Shown here piece by piece: positions 1 to 7,330 of a stretch of 7,330 nucleotides of DNA. Source of the stretch: a bacterium. Lineage in GTDB: Bacteria > Margulisbacteria > Marinamargulisbacteria > UBA6595. The DNA lies in assembly GCA_027621615.1 (NCBI GenBank), contig JAQCBC010000038.1, forward strand, positions 1 through 7,330, read 5' to 3'. A model generated the notes under the pieces. The model saw nothing but the letters and a program-made list of their open reading frames with translations. It did no database searches and was not told where the DNA came from. How positions within the stretch are numbered: the first letter of the stretch is position 1; every line of letters starts with the position of its first letter. The position numbers and the translations under genes were made by a program.

Positions 1-1
1 A

Positions 2-175
2 ACGGATGGCCTAGACGCTCAGACTGTGCGAACCAGCACGCATGCCCATGGGCTAAGCCCAACCGATCCCCTATTCCATACGGCAACCCCCGTGTGCCCA
101 TGCATAGCCGGGCCCGTATATGGGAGGCATGCCGACCCAGTCCGGATCACCCACTCCCGAGCCCCGCCGGCTTAA
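2..175 (+). CDS. Possible C-terminal fragment of an unidentified protein (5' end outside window)
   Basis: One plus-strand frame is open from the window edge to a TAA at 173-175, giving 57 residues. The fragment is rich in His, Thr and Pro, has a Cys-Pro-Cys in the middle, and ends in SRAPPA. Its codons (CCC, ACC, GCC, CGA, CTA) look like those of the two genes downstream, and it would end 42 bases before the receptor start, as an operon member might. The Arg-Ala-Pro-Pro ending and the Cys-Pro motif remind me of small DUF2946-type proteins found near TonB receptors and copper genes, but this is a memory-based impression from a short tail. A second frame is also open across this stretch, so the reading could be chance. 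Upstream sequence would decide. Confidence 0.35.
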   Translation, partial: TDGLDAQTVRTSTHAHGLSPTDPLFHTATPVCPCIAGPVYGRHADPVRITHSRAPPA

Positions 176-205
176 CGACACTCAATCGTTTTGCTGGAAT
201 AATTT

Positions 206-210
206 GGAGG
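206..210 (+). promoter_or_regulatory. Shine-Dalgarno of the TonB-dependent receptor gene
   Basis: GGAGG lies seven bases before the ATG at 218. It fixes the receptor start and is the clearest ribosome binding site in the window. By contrast the PepSY gene, ftsH and the photolyase gene have weak or no visible site. Confidence 0.85.
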
Positions 211-217
211 GCGTTGT

Positions 218-2275
218 ATGATTCGCACATATTTAGAAGCACCGTGGGTGCATGGTTTAATACTGTTACTGTTAGGGTGGAGCCAACTGGCACACGGAAC
301 CCTAGACCCCATTGTCGTAACCGGGATCCGAGAATCCCAAAATCAACAGGCTGTCGCCGGCATGGTTGGCGTTGCCAATTCAGACGATATTGCACACGTG
401 ATGCCCGGGCATCCCGCTGAATTGCTCAATCGCATCCCCGGCGTGCATATCAACAACTTAGGGGGCGAAGGCCATATGACCGCCATTCGGCAACCCATCA
501 CGACCCAAGGCGTGTATTTATTTTTAGAAGATGGCATTCCCACACGGCCCAGCGGCCTGTTCAATCACAATGCCTTGTATGAAGTGAATGGAGCACAAGC
601 CCATCGGGTTGAAGTGATTAAGGGCCCTGGATCGGCGTTATATGGCAGCGATTCCATTGGTGGCATTATCAATACCATCAGCCAACCCGCTCCGGCGGCT
701 GTGGAATGGAGCCTCAATCCCGAATGGGGCAGTTATGGCTGGCGCCGATTCCTAACTCATGTGGGCGGGCCCATCACCGATTCTCTGGGCATTCGAGTCA
801 ATGCCAACAGCACTCAAAGTACCGGCTTTCGAGACCATGCAGCGTATACCCGACACAGTGGCAGCATTCGCTTGGATCACGCCCTTGGCCTAACCACGGA
901 TGCCGTCACCCACATTGCCTACACGTCGGTCCAGCAACGGGGCGCATCCGCATTGAATACCGCCGACTATCACCACCGGCCCCATCACAACGATTACCAC
1001 AACAGCGTGGGCCGACGCGATGTGCAAGCATTGCGAATTTCAACGGCCATCACACACACTCCCAGCCCCCACCAGGAATGGTCCATCACGCCCTTTTTTC
1101 GCAGCAATCGCATGCAGTTGATGCCCAGCTGGATGCTGGGTTATGACCCCAATGATCGAGATTATCGCTTTCAGTCTTATGGCGCACTGCTTAAGCACCG
1201 GTACCAAACCGCCGATCAATCCCGCGTTTTGATTACCGGTCTGGATCTTGACTACACGCCATCCACATACACCGAATACCGATTAACCAAAGAATCGCAG
1301 GGCTCTGTGATTGTCAACACAACCCAAACTTCTACCCGAAACTATGACTTTCGAGCCAATCAGCTCAGTCTATCTCCGTATTTGCATAGTGAGTGGCAGT
1401 ACAAACAAGTACGTGTCATCGGCGGATTGCGTTACGATTATTTTTCCATTGACTATACGGATCGACTCACAACCCCGCAAACGGCCATGCATCGGCGCCC
1501 ACCCGCCCAAGTCCGGACCTATGCCCAAACCAACCCAAAGTTCGACGTGATCTACGCCCTATCGCCAAACCACAGCACCTATGCCACTTACCGCCAATCG
1601 TTTCGAGCCCCCGGCATCGGGGAGTTGTTTCGATCCGGAAGTAGCCTGCAGACGGATCAGCTCAAGCCGGTTCAAACAACCGCACTGGAAACCGGTATCC
1701 GTGGCCGCTTGACCCCGGCCCTCACCTACAGTGCCACCGCCTACCACATGGTGGTTAACAATGACATTCTCACCGTGACGGATGCAACCACACGGCGCAC
1801 GATTAACGCCGGCACAACCGTACACGATGGCCTTGAATTGGGGGTGAACGCCCAGCTGAATGCCCAGTGGCGGTTGCACACGGGATTGGGTCTGAATCAG
1901 CACTATTACCGATCATTCACGGATAAAGACGGTGATTACACCGGCAACACTGTCGCCAGATCCCCGGTCGCTACAGGAACTGCTGAGATACACTATCAAC
2001 CCGTTGAGCGCGCAACGATTGCACTAGAAGGCGAGCACGTGGGGGGCTACTATGTCGATGAAACCAATACGGGCCGCTATCCCGGGCACACCCTTTTGAA
2101 TCTGCGCGCCCAGTATCATGTGTCCAAAACGCACACCCTCTACGGCCGCATGATGAACCTAGGCAATGTTCGTTACTCAACCTACACCAGCAAACAAGTT
2201 GGCCCCAACAGACCCATAACGTATCGGCCCGGGCAACCCCGAACCGTTATTATTGGCCTGAAATCCAAATTTTAA
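218..2275 (+). CDS. TonB-dependent outer-membrane receptor (metal/siderophore uptake type)
   Basis: This 685-residue protein is a complete TonB-dependent receptor, a TonB/ExbBD-energised 22-strand barrel. A short signal peptide (hydrophobic core about 12-21, cleavage probably after AHG at 27) is followed directly by a TonB box, DPIVVTG (30-36). The plug domain spans about 45-155 and contains RIPGV (72-76), LEDGIPTRP (103-111) and VEVIKGPGSALYGSDSIGG (131-149). The remainder is beta-barrel with alternating hydrophobic and aromatic residues. It includes FRAP at 462-465, and ends in Phe as outer-membrane proteins do. The NPNL motif and intervening His of heme receptors are not seen after FRAP, so heme is not favoured. 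A histidine cluster, HHRPHHNDYH (252-261), probably lies in an extracellular loop and could bind metal. The start is set by GGAGG seven bases upstream. The PepSY gene follows after four bases. I see no Fur-box-like site upstream. Family is certain; substrate is unknown. Confidence 0.95.
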   Translation: MIRTYLEAPWVHGLILLLLGWSQLAHGTLDPIVVTGIRESQNQQAVAGMVGVANSDDIAHVMPGHPAELLNRIPGVHINNLGGEGHMTAIRQPITTQGVYLFLEDGIPTRPSGLFNHNALYEVNGAQAHRVEVIKGPGSALYGSDSIGGIINTISQPAPAAVEWSLNPEWGSYGWRRFLTHVGGPITDSLGIRVNANSTQSTGFRDHAAYTRHSGSIRLDHALGLTTDAVTHIAYTSVQQRGASALNTADYHHRPHHNDYHNSVGRRDVQALRISTAITHTPSPHQEWSITPFFRSNRMQLMPSWMLGYDPNDRDYRFQSYGALLKHRYQTADQSRVLITGLDLDYTPSTYTEYRLTKESQGSVIVNTTQTSTRNYDFRANQLSLSPYLHSEWQYKQVRVIGGLRYDYFSIDYTDRLTTPQTAMHRRPPAQVRTYAQTNPKFDVIYALSPNHSTYATYRQSFRAPGIGELFRSGSSLQTDQLKPVQTTALETGIRGRLTPALTYSATAYHMVVNNDILTVTDATTRRTINAGTTVHDGLELGVNAQLNAQWRLHTGLGLNQHYYRSFTDKDGDYTGNTVARSPVATGTAEIHYQPVERATIALEGEHVGGYYVDETNTGRYPGHTLLNLRAQYHVSKTHTLYGRMMNLGNVRYSTYTSKQVGPNRPITYRPGQPRTVIIGLKSKF

Positions 2276-2279
2276 TCGC

Positions 2280-3653
2280 ATGCGAATTCAAATCACCACA
2301 CTCAGTTTGCGCTGGCATCGATGGCTAGGCTGGACCGGCGGCCTTGGGTTATTCGTGTTTGCCGTTTCCGGCATGCTGCACCCCATTATGACCTGGACAG
2401 GACCCAAACCAGTCACCCATCGCCCCCCAACAGCCGCCATCGCTGGAACTGCGGTCACCCAACTGGCGCATTGGCTCAATCAGTCCGACATTGCGCACGC
2501 CCGTCTGGTCAAACTGGTTCCCACACACACTGGACTGGCGATTCAAATCACCCAAGATCCGGACCAACCCCGGCACTACATAAACCTAGACACCGGGCAG
2601 AAGCTCCCCGAGTCTACGGATGCCGAGTACGCCGTTTGGCTGGCCCGCCACTACACGGGCCTCAGCGACGCACCCGTAGCCAGCATTGGCATGCAAAGAC
2701 AGTTTGATTCGGCCTACCCCTGGGTCAATCGCTTATTGCCCGTTTATCGCATTACCTTGGACCATGACCCCCCAACAACGGTGTTTATTGACACAGAACT
2801 GGGCGCCTTAGCCAGCATCACAACGCCATGGAAAACACGCTTACAGGGCGTGTTTCGAGCCTTGCACACCTGGCAGTGGTTGGATCGGTTTAATCAGACA
2901 CGCATTGTTCTGATGAGCGGGCTACTGCTGTCGTTAATTGGCCTAAGTCTGTCGGGCATTGGCCTCATTGTTGGCCTGCGCCGAAGGACGATCCCCCTGC
3001 GTCGCCGTCTACACCGTAGCCTATCCATAGTCGTATGGATCCCCTTGCTTATGTTTTCCAGTAGCGGGTTTTACCATTTGCTACACCATGGGCTTTACCC
3101 CCCAATGCCCGAACGAATTCTGGCTGAACCCATGGCAATAGCGTCCATACCGACCCCCACCGCACACCAATCCCAATCCCCATTGAGCAGCATTAGCTTA
3201 ATTCAAGGCCCAGACCATCAGCTATTGTATCGGCTGGACTCCGGCACCCAAAACCCCGCTGAGTATGTGTCCCATCGGGGCACCGAAACCCCCATAAGCG
3301 ATGCGACGCTGGTTGAGTTTTACGCCAACCGCTACATGAACCATGCACCTATTATGAACATAAAACGCCTGACTCGATTTAGCCCCTTGTATGATTTTCG
3401 GAATAAGCGACTCCCCGTCTTTCAGTTCACCTATGCCGACAGACACCTCTTTATCGATCCCAAAACAGGTACTCTGGTTGAGCAGCTGGCCCGCGCAGAC
3501 CGCTACGAACGGCTGGTGTTTTCAAGCCTTCACAAATGGAATTTTTTAACCCCTTGGACCGGCCGGCCCGTACGGGATGCCCTCATGATTAGCGTCTTGC
3601 TCATCAGCATCATCAGTACCGGCCTTGGGTTTTGGCTGTTGCTGAAGCGCTAG
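2280..3653 (+). CDS. PepSY domain inner-membrane protein (PepSY-TM, possible siderophore/metal reductase)
   Basis: This 457-residue protein has the PepSY-TM layout: an N-terminal membrane segment (about 17-37) after the RWHRWLGW start, a periplasmic PepSY-like module (about 57-185), two membrane segments (about 207-233 and 247-267) joined by an Arg-rich cytoplasmic loop (RRRTIPLRRRLHR), a second PepSY-like module (about 300-402) and a final membrane segment (about 432-455). Histidines sit at the membrane borders: H13, H34, H196, H245, H266 and H418. In the family, FoxB is a di-heme siderophore reductase whose hemes are held by membrane histidines, and this pattern is compatible with that. The role here is inferred from the fold and from the receptor next door, not proven. 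The gene starts four bases after the receptor stop with no Shine-Dalgarno, which suggests translational coupling. Proline codons are mostly CCC, as in the receptor. Confidence 0.9.
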   Translation: MRIQITTLSLRWHRWLGWTGGLGLFVFAVSGMLHPIMTWTGPKPVTHRPPTAAIAGTAVTQLAHWLNQSDIAHARLVKLVPTHTGLAIQITQDPDQPRHYINLDTGQKLPESTDAEYAVWLARHYTGLSDAPVASIGMQRQFDSAYPWVNRLLPVYRITLDHDPPTTVFIDTELGALASITTPWKTRLQGVFRALHTWQWLDRFNQTRIVLMSGLLLSLIGLSLSGIGLIVGLRRRTIPLRRRLHRSLSIVVWIPLLMFSSSGFYHLLHHGLYPPMPERILAEPMAIASIPTPTAHQSQSPLSSISLIQGPDHQLLYRLDSGTQNPAEYVSHRGTETPISDATLVEFYANRYMNHAPIMNIKRLTRFSPLYDFRNKRLPVFQFTYADRHLFIDPKTGTLVEQLARADRYERLVFSSLHKWNFLTPWTGRPVRDALMISVLLISIISTGLGFWLLLKR

Positions 3654-3657
3654 CGCT
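3646..3657. repeat. Perfect 12-base palindrome across the PepSY stop codon
   Basis: AGCGCTAGCGCT is its own reverse complement and contains the TAG stop of the PepSY gene. As RNA it could fold as a four-base stem with a CTAG loop, or pair between molecules. There is no following T-run, so it is not a typical intrinsic terminator, although it lies between two converging transcription units where one would be expected. The remaining 23 bases before the tRNA hold nothing else I can name. It may be chance. Confidence 0.3.
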
Positions 3658-3680
3658 AAACTTTGGTTATTAATGCTGTG

Positions 3681-3757
<77 letters not shown>

Positions 3758-3758
3758 T

Positions 3759-5744
3759 TTATTCTGGTGGTTGACCCCCAGATTGTTTGGCCGCTGCTTT
3801 TTTACTGGCCGGCTGTTTAGCGGATCGCTTTTTTGCCGCCGGTTTTTTAGCTGCCGCTTTTTTGGCCTGCTTATTCTCCTGTGGAGCCCGCAACCCTGAT
3901 TTTCCAGATAATAAGTCATCCGCCAACCCCTTAAACGTCTCCGCATCCAACGTCTCTTTCTCCATCAAAAACGTGGATATCGCCACCAAGACCGATTTGT
4001 GTTTGGTTAACAACGCCTTGGCTGCGTCATAGTTTTTTTGAATAAGCGACCGAATCGCCTCGTCGATTTGACGGGATGTTTGATCCGAATAATCTTTGGA
4101 ATGATCCGAATAATCCCGCCCCAAAAAGACATTCTGAGAGTCTCGACCATATTTGCGCGTTCCCAACTCGCTCATGCCATACAAACACACATACTGACGC
4201 GCCAGATCCGTGGCACGCTCAATATCATTCGAGGCCCCTGACGTCACCGTTTTAAATAAAAGCTCTTCCGCAATGCGCCCCCCCATTAACACCTGTATTT
4301 TCGCCTCAATGTCTTCATTAGAAATCAAATAGCGGTCTTCAGTGGGCAACTGCAGCGTATAGCCCAAGGCCATCCCCCGTGGCAAAATCGTCACTTTGTG
4401 GACCGGGTCTGTTCCCGGAATCAAATGCGCGACCAATGCATGCCCCACCTCGTGATACGCAATAATTTGTTTTTCTTTGTCATTCATAATTCGGGACTTG
4501 CGTTGCGGGCCCGACAACACCCGCTCCATCGCCGCTTCTAGGTGTTCCTGGCCAATTTTTACAGCATTAGCACGCGCCGCCAGCAAGGCGGCTTCATTGA
4601 GGACATTGGCCAAGTCTGCCCCTGTAAACCCAGAAGTCGCACGCGCCAACACAGATAACCGACAGCTCTCATCAAACTTTTTGCCTTTTGCATGAATCGC
4701 CAAAATGGCTTCTCGGCCACTCAAATCCGGCTTGTCCACCACAATTTGCCGATCAAACCGACCCGGGCGCAACAACGCAGGGTCCAAAATATCCGGCCGA
4801 TTGGTGGCCGCAATCACAATCACCCCATCGTTTTTGCCAAACCCGTCCATTTCAACCAACAACTGATTCAGCGTTTGCTCCCGCTCATCGTGCCCGCCAC
4901 CCAAACCGGCACCCCGTTGGCGACCGACCGCATCAATTTCATCTAAAAATACAATACTCGGGGTTTGCTTCTTGGCTTGGGCAAACAAATCCCGAACCCG
5001 AGACGCTCCAACGCCCACAAACATTTCCACAAAGTCTGATCCTGAAATACTAAAAAATTGAGCATCCGCCTCACCGGCAACAGCCCGAGCCAGCAATGTT
5101 TTACCCGTTCCCGGGGACCCCATTAACAACGCCCCTTTCGGGATTTTTGCCCCAATTTTCACAAACTTTTTGGGGTCTTTTAAATAATCCACAATTTCCC
5201 GCAACTCTTCAACGGCTTCATCCGCACCAGCCACATCCTCAAACGTAACTTTATCTTTATCATCCGTTTGTGGCTTTGCTTTGGTTTTTCCAAACGACAT
5301 CGCTTGACTGTTCATCCCCTGCGCTTGCTTAAAAATAAAAAACCAAAAGACAGCAATTAACAAAAAGGGGAATAAAGCCTGAATCAACAACCCCATGATC
5401 CACCCCGAATCCGACGGATTAACCGTCACATCTACCGCATTGTTTCGCAAGGTCTCCATTAAGGAATCATGCTCAATAAAATAGGCTTTGTACGTTTCCC
5501 CCGACACGGCCGTTTCAATGATCAACCGCTCCGATGGCCGAATCACCACCGAGGCCACGGTTCCTTGGTTCACATGATCTAAAAAGGTTGTGTACGAAAT
5601 TAACCGAATTTCTTTGGGTGGAAAGAAGCAGCTGCTCACCACTGAAAAAATAATTAGCGCAATTAAAAAATACCACAAGCCTGCTTTCCAATCGGGACGC
5701 TTTCGCTTACTATTTGTATTTTCTTTTTGTGGTTGTTTAGCCAT
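3759..5744 (-). CDS. ftsH: ATP-dependent zinc metalloprotease FtsH
   Basis: This 661-residue membrane AAA+ protease forms hexamers in the inner membrane and degrades misfolded membrane proteins and regulatory proteins. It has two membrane segments (about 22-42 and 114-138) with a small periplasmic domain between. The AAA module starts near 166 (VTFEDVAG) and contains Walker A GSPGTGKT (209-216), pore motif FVG (242-244), Walker B VFLDEID (265-271) and the second region of homology [19 protein letters not shown] (313-331) with arginines 326 and 329. The zinc site is HEVGH (431-435), with D507 in SGASNDIE as third ligand, so the enzyme should be active. Most FtsH proteins have Pro where Walker A has S210; this is probably tolerated. 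The tail (about 625-655) is Lys/Ala-rich and histone H1-like, which is unusual. The photolyase gene lies 41 bases upstream and tRNA-Pro one base downstream. Confidence 0.98.
   Translation of the reverse strand: MAKQPQKENTNSKRKRPDWKAGLWYFLIALIIFSVVSSCFFPPKEIRLISYTTFLDHVNQGTVASVVIRPSERLIIETAVSGETYKAYFIEHDSLMETLRNNAVDVTVNPSDSGWIMGLLIQALFPFLLIAVFWFFIFKQAQGMNSQAMSFGKTKAKPQTDDKDKVTFEDVAGADEAVEELREIVDYLKDPKKFVKIGAKIPKGALLMGSPGTGKTLLARAVAGEADAQFFSISGSDFVEMFVGVGASRVRDLFAQAKKQTPSIVFLDEIDAVGRQRGAGLGGGHDEREQTLNQLLVEMDGFGKNDGVIVIAATNRPDILDPALLRPGRFDRQIVVDKPDLSGREAILAIHAKGKKFDESCRLSVLARATSGFTGADLANVLNEAALLAARANAVKIGQEHLEAAMERVLSGPQRKSRIMNDKEKQIIAYHEVGHALVAHLIPGTDPVHKVTILPRGMALGYTLQLPTEDRYLISNEDIEAKIQVLMGGRIAEELLFKTVTSGASNDIERATDLARQYVCLYGMSELGTRKYGRDSQNVFLGRDYSDHSKDYSDQTSRQIDEAIRSLIQKNYDAAKALLTKHKSVLVAISTFLMEKETLDAETFKGLADDLLSGKSGLRAPQENKQAKKAAAKKPAAKKRSAKQPASKKAAAKQSGGQPPE
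3780..3872 (-). other. Low-complexity stretch encoding the Lys/Ala/Pro tail of FtsH
   Basis: FtsH residues about 625-655 are built from imperfect repeats of the type [12 protein letters not shown], as in histone H1 and bacterial H1-like proteins. In the DNA this shows as recurring GCCGCTTTTTT-like units on the plus strand. The tail follows the normal end of the protease domain (LADDLLSG, 607-614), so it is an added cytoplasmic extension and not a replacement. Its function is unknown; nucleic acid binding or an acidic partner are possibilities. Confidence 0.75.
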
Positions 5745-5785
5745 ACTAGTCTCTAGTTTAAGCGATATGATCTAAAACAACAACT
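5745..5785 (-). promoter_or_regulatory. Photolyase-ftsH intergenic leader with weak promoter and ribosome-site candidates
   Basis: These 41 bases separate the photolyase stop from the ftsH start. Read on the minus strand, TTGTTG (5783-5778) and TAAACT (5760-5755) are 17 bases apart and could be poor -35 and -10 boxes, matching 3 and 4 of 6 consensus bases. If used, transcription would start close to the ATG, so the match is probably chance. AGAG six bases before the ATG is the only Shine-Dalgarno-like site. No terminator hairpin is visible, so co-transcription with the photolyase gene is likely. Confidence 0.2.
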
Positions 5786-7318
5786 TTAATCACTCAAATC
5801 CAAGGATTTAAAAAACCGTGTGGCATCGGACTGAATGGCTGCTTGTTTTGCATCCGTCATCCGATCGTATGTCTTGTACATCATCCCAATACGAGGGTTT
5901 CCCTGCAAATAGTCCCGATTTCGAGCTAGAAAATCCCAATACAAGTAATTGAACGGACAGGCATCTGGCCCCGTTTTTTCCGTCACCCGATACCGACACT
6001 GCTGGCAATAGTTGGACATTTTTTGAATATAGCTGCCCCCAGCTGCATACGGCTTGCTCGCCAACAACCCCCCATCGGCAAATAAGATCATACCCGTCAC
6101 ATTGGGCATCTCAACCCATTCATACGCATCGGCATACACAATCAAAAACCACTCGTTTACCGCTTTCGGATCTAGACCCGCTAATAGGGCAAAATTGCCC
6201 AAGACCATGAGGCGCTGAATGTGATGGGCATAGGCATTGCGCTTTGTTTCTTGAATACACTGTGTCAAACAATTCATGCCGGTTTTGCCGGTCCAATAAA
6301 AGTCCGGCAACGGCCGCTTCGCATCCAAGGCGTTGCACTGGGCATAGTCGGGCATCATCCGCCAGTAAATGCCCCGAACATACTCCCGCCACCCCATAAT
6401 TTGACGCACAAAGCCCTCGACGGCATTGAGGGGCGCCTCCCCCCGATGGTACGCATCCACGGCTGCCATAATACACGGCAACGGGGTTAGCAGCCCACAG
6501 TTCAAATAAAAACTAATATGCGAATGATACAGCCACGGCTCACCCTGAACCATGGCATCTTGATAATCCCCAAAATGCGGCAACCGATGGGCAATAAAAT
6601 CGTCTAAAACAGCCTGAGCTTGGTCGTGCGTTACCGCCAAGTACATGGGGTCTATATCCCCAAAATGATCCGGAAAGCGCTCCGCAACCATGGCCATCAC
6701 CGATTCTGTAATGGCATCCGGTTGGGTCTGCCACGGGGGCGGAACACCAACCCCCGACTTTAATGGCTTTCGATTTTGTGCATCATAATTCCACTGTCCC
6801 CCCACAGGCGCATCCCCGTCCATCAAAACAGCATACTGCTTGCGCATCTCCCGATAAAAATATTCCATACGCAATTGCTTACGCCCCGACGCCCATTGGT
6901 CAAACGCATCCAACGAACACAAAAACCGGGTATCGTCACGAATATCCACCGGAACCCCAAACACCGTTGCCCATGATTGCACCTCCACTAGCACCCGATA
7001 CTCCCCCGGATGGGTCAGCACAATGCGATCACACCCCGTGTGCGCCAACGCGCGGTGCACTTCCCCCCGAAACGACCCCGTATTGTCTGGGTCATCCAAC
7101 TGCGTGTACACCACCGTGTAGCCAGCCGCCCGAACCGCATCGGCAAAATGCCGCATCGCTGAGAATAAAAACGCTAATTTCTTCTTATGGTGTTTGACAT
7201 AGGTGGCTTCATCCCAAACTTCCGCCATGCACACAACGGTTGTCGCTGGATCGGCACCGGATAACGTGGCAATATCCAACGATAATTGATCCCCAAAAAT
7301 AACACACAGCGTTGTCAT
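5786..7318 (-). CDS. phrB: Iron-sulfur bacterial (6-4) photolyase/cryptochrome (PhrB/CryB type, FeS-BCP)
   Basis: This 510-residue flavoprotein belongs to the FeS-BCP group, which uses light to repair (6-4) photoproducts in DNA and carries FAD, a ribityllumazine antenna and a [4Fe-4S] cluster. Its numbering matches the Agrobacterium PhrB residues I remember: cluster cysteines C350, C438, C441 and C454; histidines H365 and H366 in AHHIQRLM, H366 being needed for repair; electron-transfer tryptophans W342 and W390; and lesion-site tyrosines Y424 and Y430. The N-terminal FGDQLS (8-13) and HHKKKLAFLFSAMRHF (43-58) are typical of the antenna domain. Position 391, next to FAD, is Phe instead of PhrB's Tyr. 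The ATG at 7318 gives the standard N-terminus; only 12 upstream bases are visible and they show no clear ribosome site. The group also includes signalling members such as CryB, but the intact repair residues favour a repair enzyme. The symbol phrB is also used for unrelated CPD photolyases. Confidence 0.95.
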   Translation of the reverse strand: MTTLCVIFGDQLSLDIATLSGADPATTVVCMAEVWDEATYVKHHKKKLAFLFSAMRHFADAVRAAGYTVVYTQLDDPDNTGSFRGEVHRALAHTGCDRIVLTHPGEYRVLVEVQSWATVFGVPVDIRDDTRFLCSLDAFDQWASGRKQLRMEYFYREMRKQYAVLMDGDAPVGGQWNYDAQNRKPLKSGVGVPPPWQTQPDAITESVMAMVAERFPDHFGDIDPMYLAVTHDQAQAVLDDFIAHRLPHFGDYQDAMVQGEPWLYHSHISFYLNCGLLTPLPCIMAAVDAYHRGEAPLNAVEGFVRQIMGWREYVRGIYWRMMPDYAQCNALDAKRPLPDFYWTGKTGMNCLTQCIQETKRNAYAHHIQRLMVLGNFALLAGLDPKAVNEWFLIVYADAYEWVEMPNVTGMILFADGGLLASKPYAAGGSYIQKMSNYCQQCRYRVTEKTGPDACPFNYLYWDFLARNRDYLQGNPRIGMMYKTYDRMTDAKQAAIQSDATRFFKSLDLSD

Positions 7319-7330
7319 ACGGACTCGGCG

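Noticed and set aside
44..60. Palindrome GCCCATGGGC and overlapping GGGCTAAGCCC.
   Set aside because: No T-run or known operator match; GC-rich chance palindromes are expected, and the overlap with a reading frame gives no support for a site.
97..124. Stem-loop CCCAT/ATGGG with an inner ATA/TAT pairing, considered as a riboswitch or leader structure for the receptor gene.
   Set aside because: It lies inside the probable upstream coding fragment, the stem is short and bulged, and no cobalamin or other riboswitch core could be matched in 1-217.
172..203. Promoter-like pair ACGACA - 17 bases - AATAAT before the receptor.
   Set aside because: Transcription would start at about 210, removing the Shine-Dalgarno at 206-210 from the message.
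1..217. Fur box search upstream of the receptor.
   Set aside because: No stretch resembling the GATAATGATAATCATTATC pattern was found; a regulator site could lie upstream of the window.
706..1146. Open frame of 146 codons overlapping the receptor gene.
   Set aside because: Out-of-frame shadow rich in His, Arg and Pro with no domain pattern; the receptor frame is certain.
3780..3870. Several T6 runs after GC-rich stretches on the plus strand, resembling intrinsic terminators for the PepSY transcript.
   Set aside because: They are the complement of AAA lysine codons in the FtsH tail, and the preceding stems are weak; they also lie beyond the antisense tRNA.
4080..4120. Near-repeat TGATCCGAATAATC occurring twice, 21 bases apart, in ftsH (DYSD...DYSD).
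   Set aside because: FtsH proteins normally have a LGRD...DYSE arrangement here, so this is best seen as local similarity and not a meaningful tandem repeat.
6763..7197. Plus-strand open frame of 144 codons opposite the photolyase gene.
   Set aside because: Proline/threonine-rich translation caused by the C-rich strand; no ribosome site and complete overlap with a certain gene.

Overview
The window reads as an ordinary chromosomal segment of a diderm (Gram-negative) bacterium. The evidence is a TonB-dependent outer-membrane receptor with signal peptide, TonB box and C-terminal aromatic residue, followed by a PepSY inner-membrane protein. I cannot assign a phylum. I see no insertion sequence, phage gene, CRISPR array or integrase.

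Plus-strand half (1-3653): a probable C-terminal fragment of an unidentified protein (2-175), then the TonB-dependent receptor (218-2275, strong Shine-Dalgarno), then four bases later a two-module PepSY transmembrane protein (2280-3653). The pair looks like a metal or siderophore uptake operon: the receptor would bring the complex across the outer membrane, and the PepSY protein may reduce or process it at the inner membrane. The substrate cannot be read from sequence. A histidine cluster in the receptor and the proline-rich tail of the upstream fragment leave copper or another metal open beside iron-siderophore.

Minus-strand half (7318-3681, converging on the first half): an iron-sulfur bacterial (6-4) photolyase/cryptochrome of the Agrobacterium PhrB type, then ftsH after 41 bases, then tRNA-Pro(GGG) starting one base after the ftsH stop. 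The photolyase has all four cluster cysteines and most known functional residues at the same numbers as PhrB, but carries Phe at position 391. FtsH is complete and carries an unusual lysine/alanine-rich, histone H1-like tail. The three genes may be one transcription unit.

The plus strand is C-rich in sampled lines whichever strand is coding, and proline codon choice differs sharply between the two halves. This suggests that the minus strand is the replication leading strand. No strong candidate for a wholly new system is visible; the points of interest are the residue variant, the FtsH tail, the ftsH-tRNA junction and the metal-uptake context.
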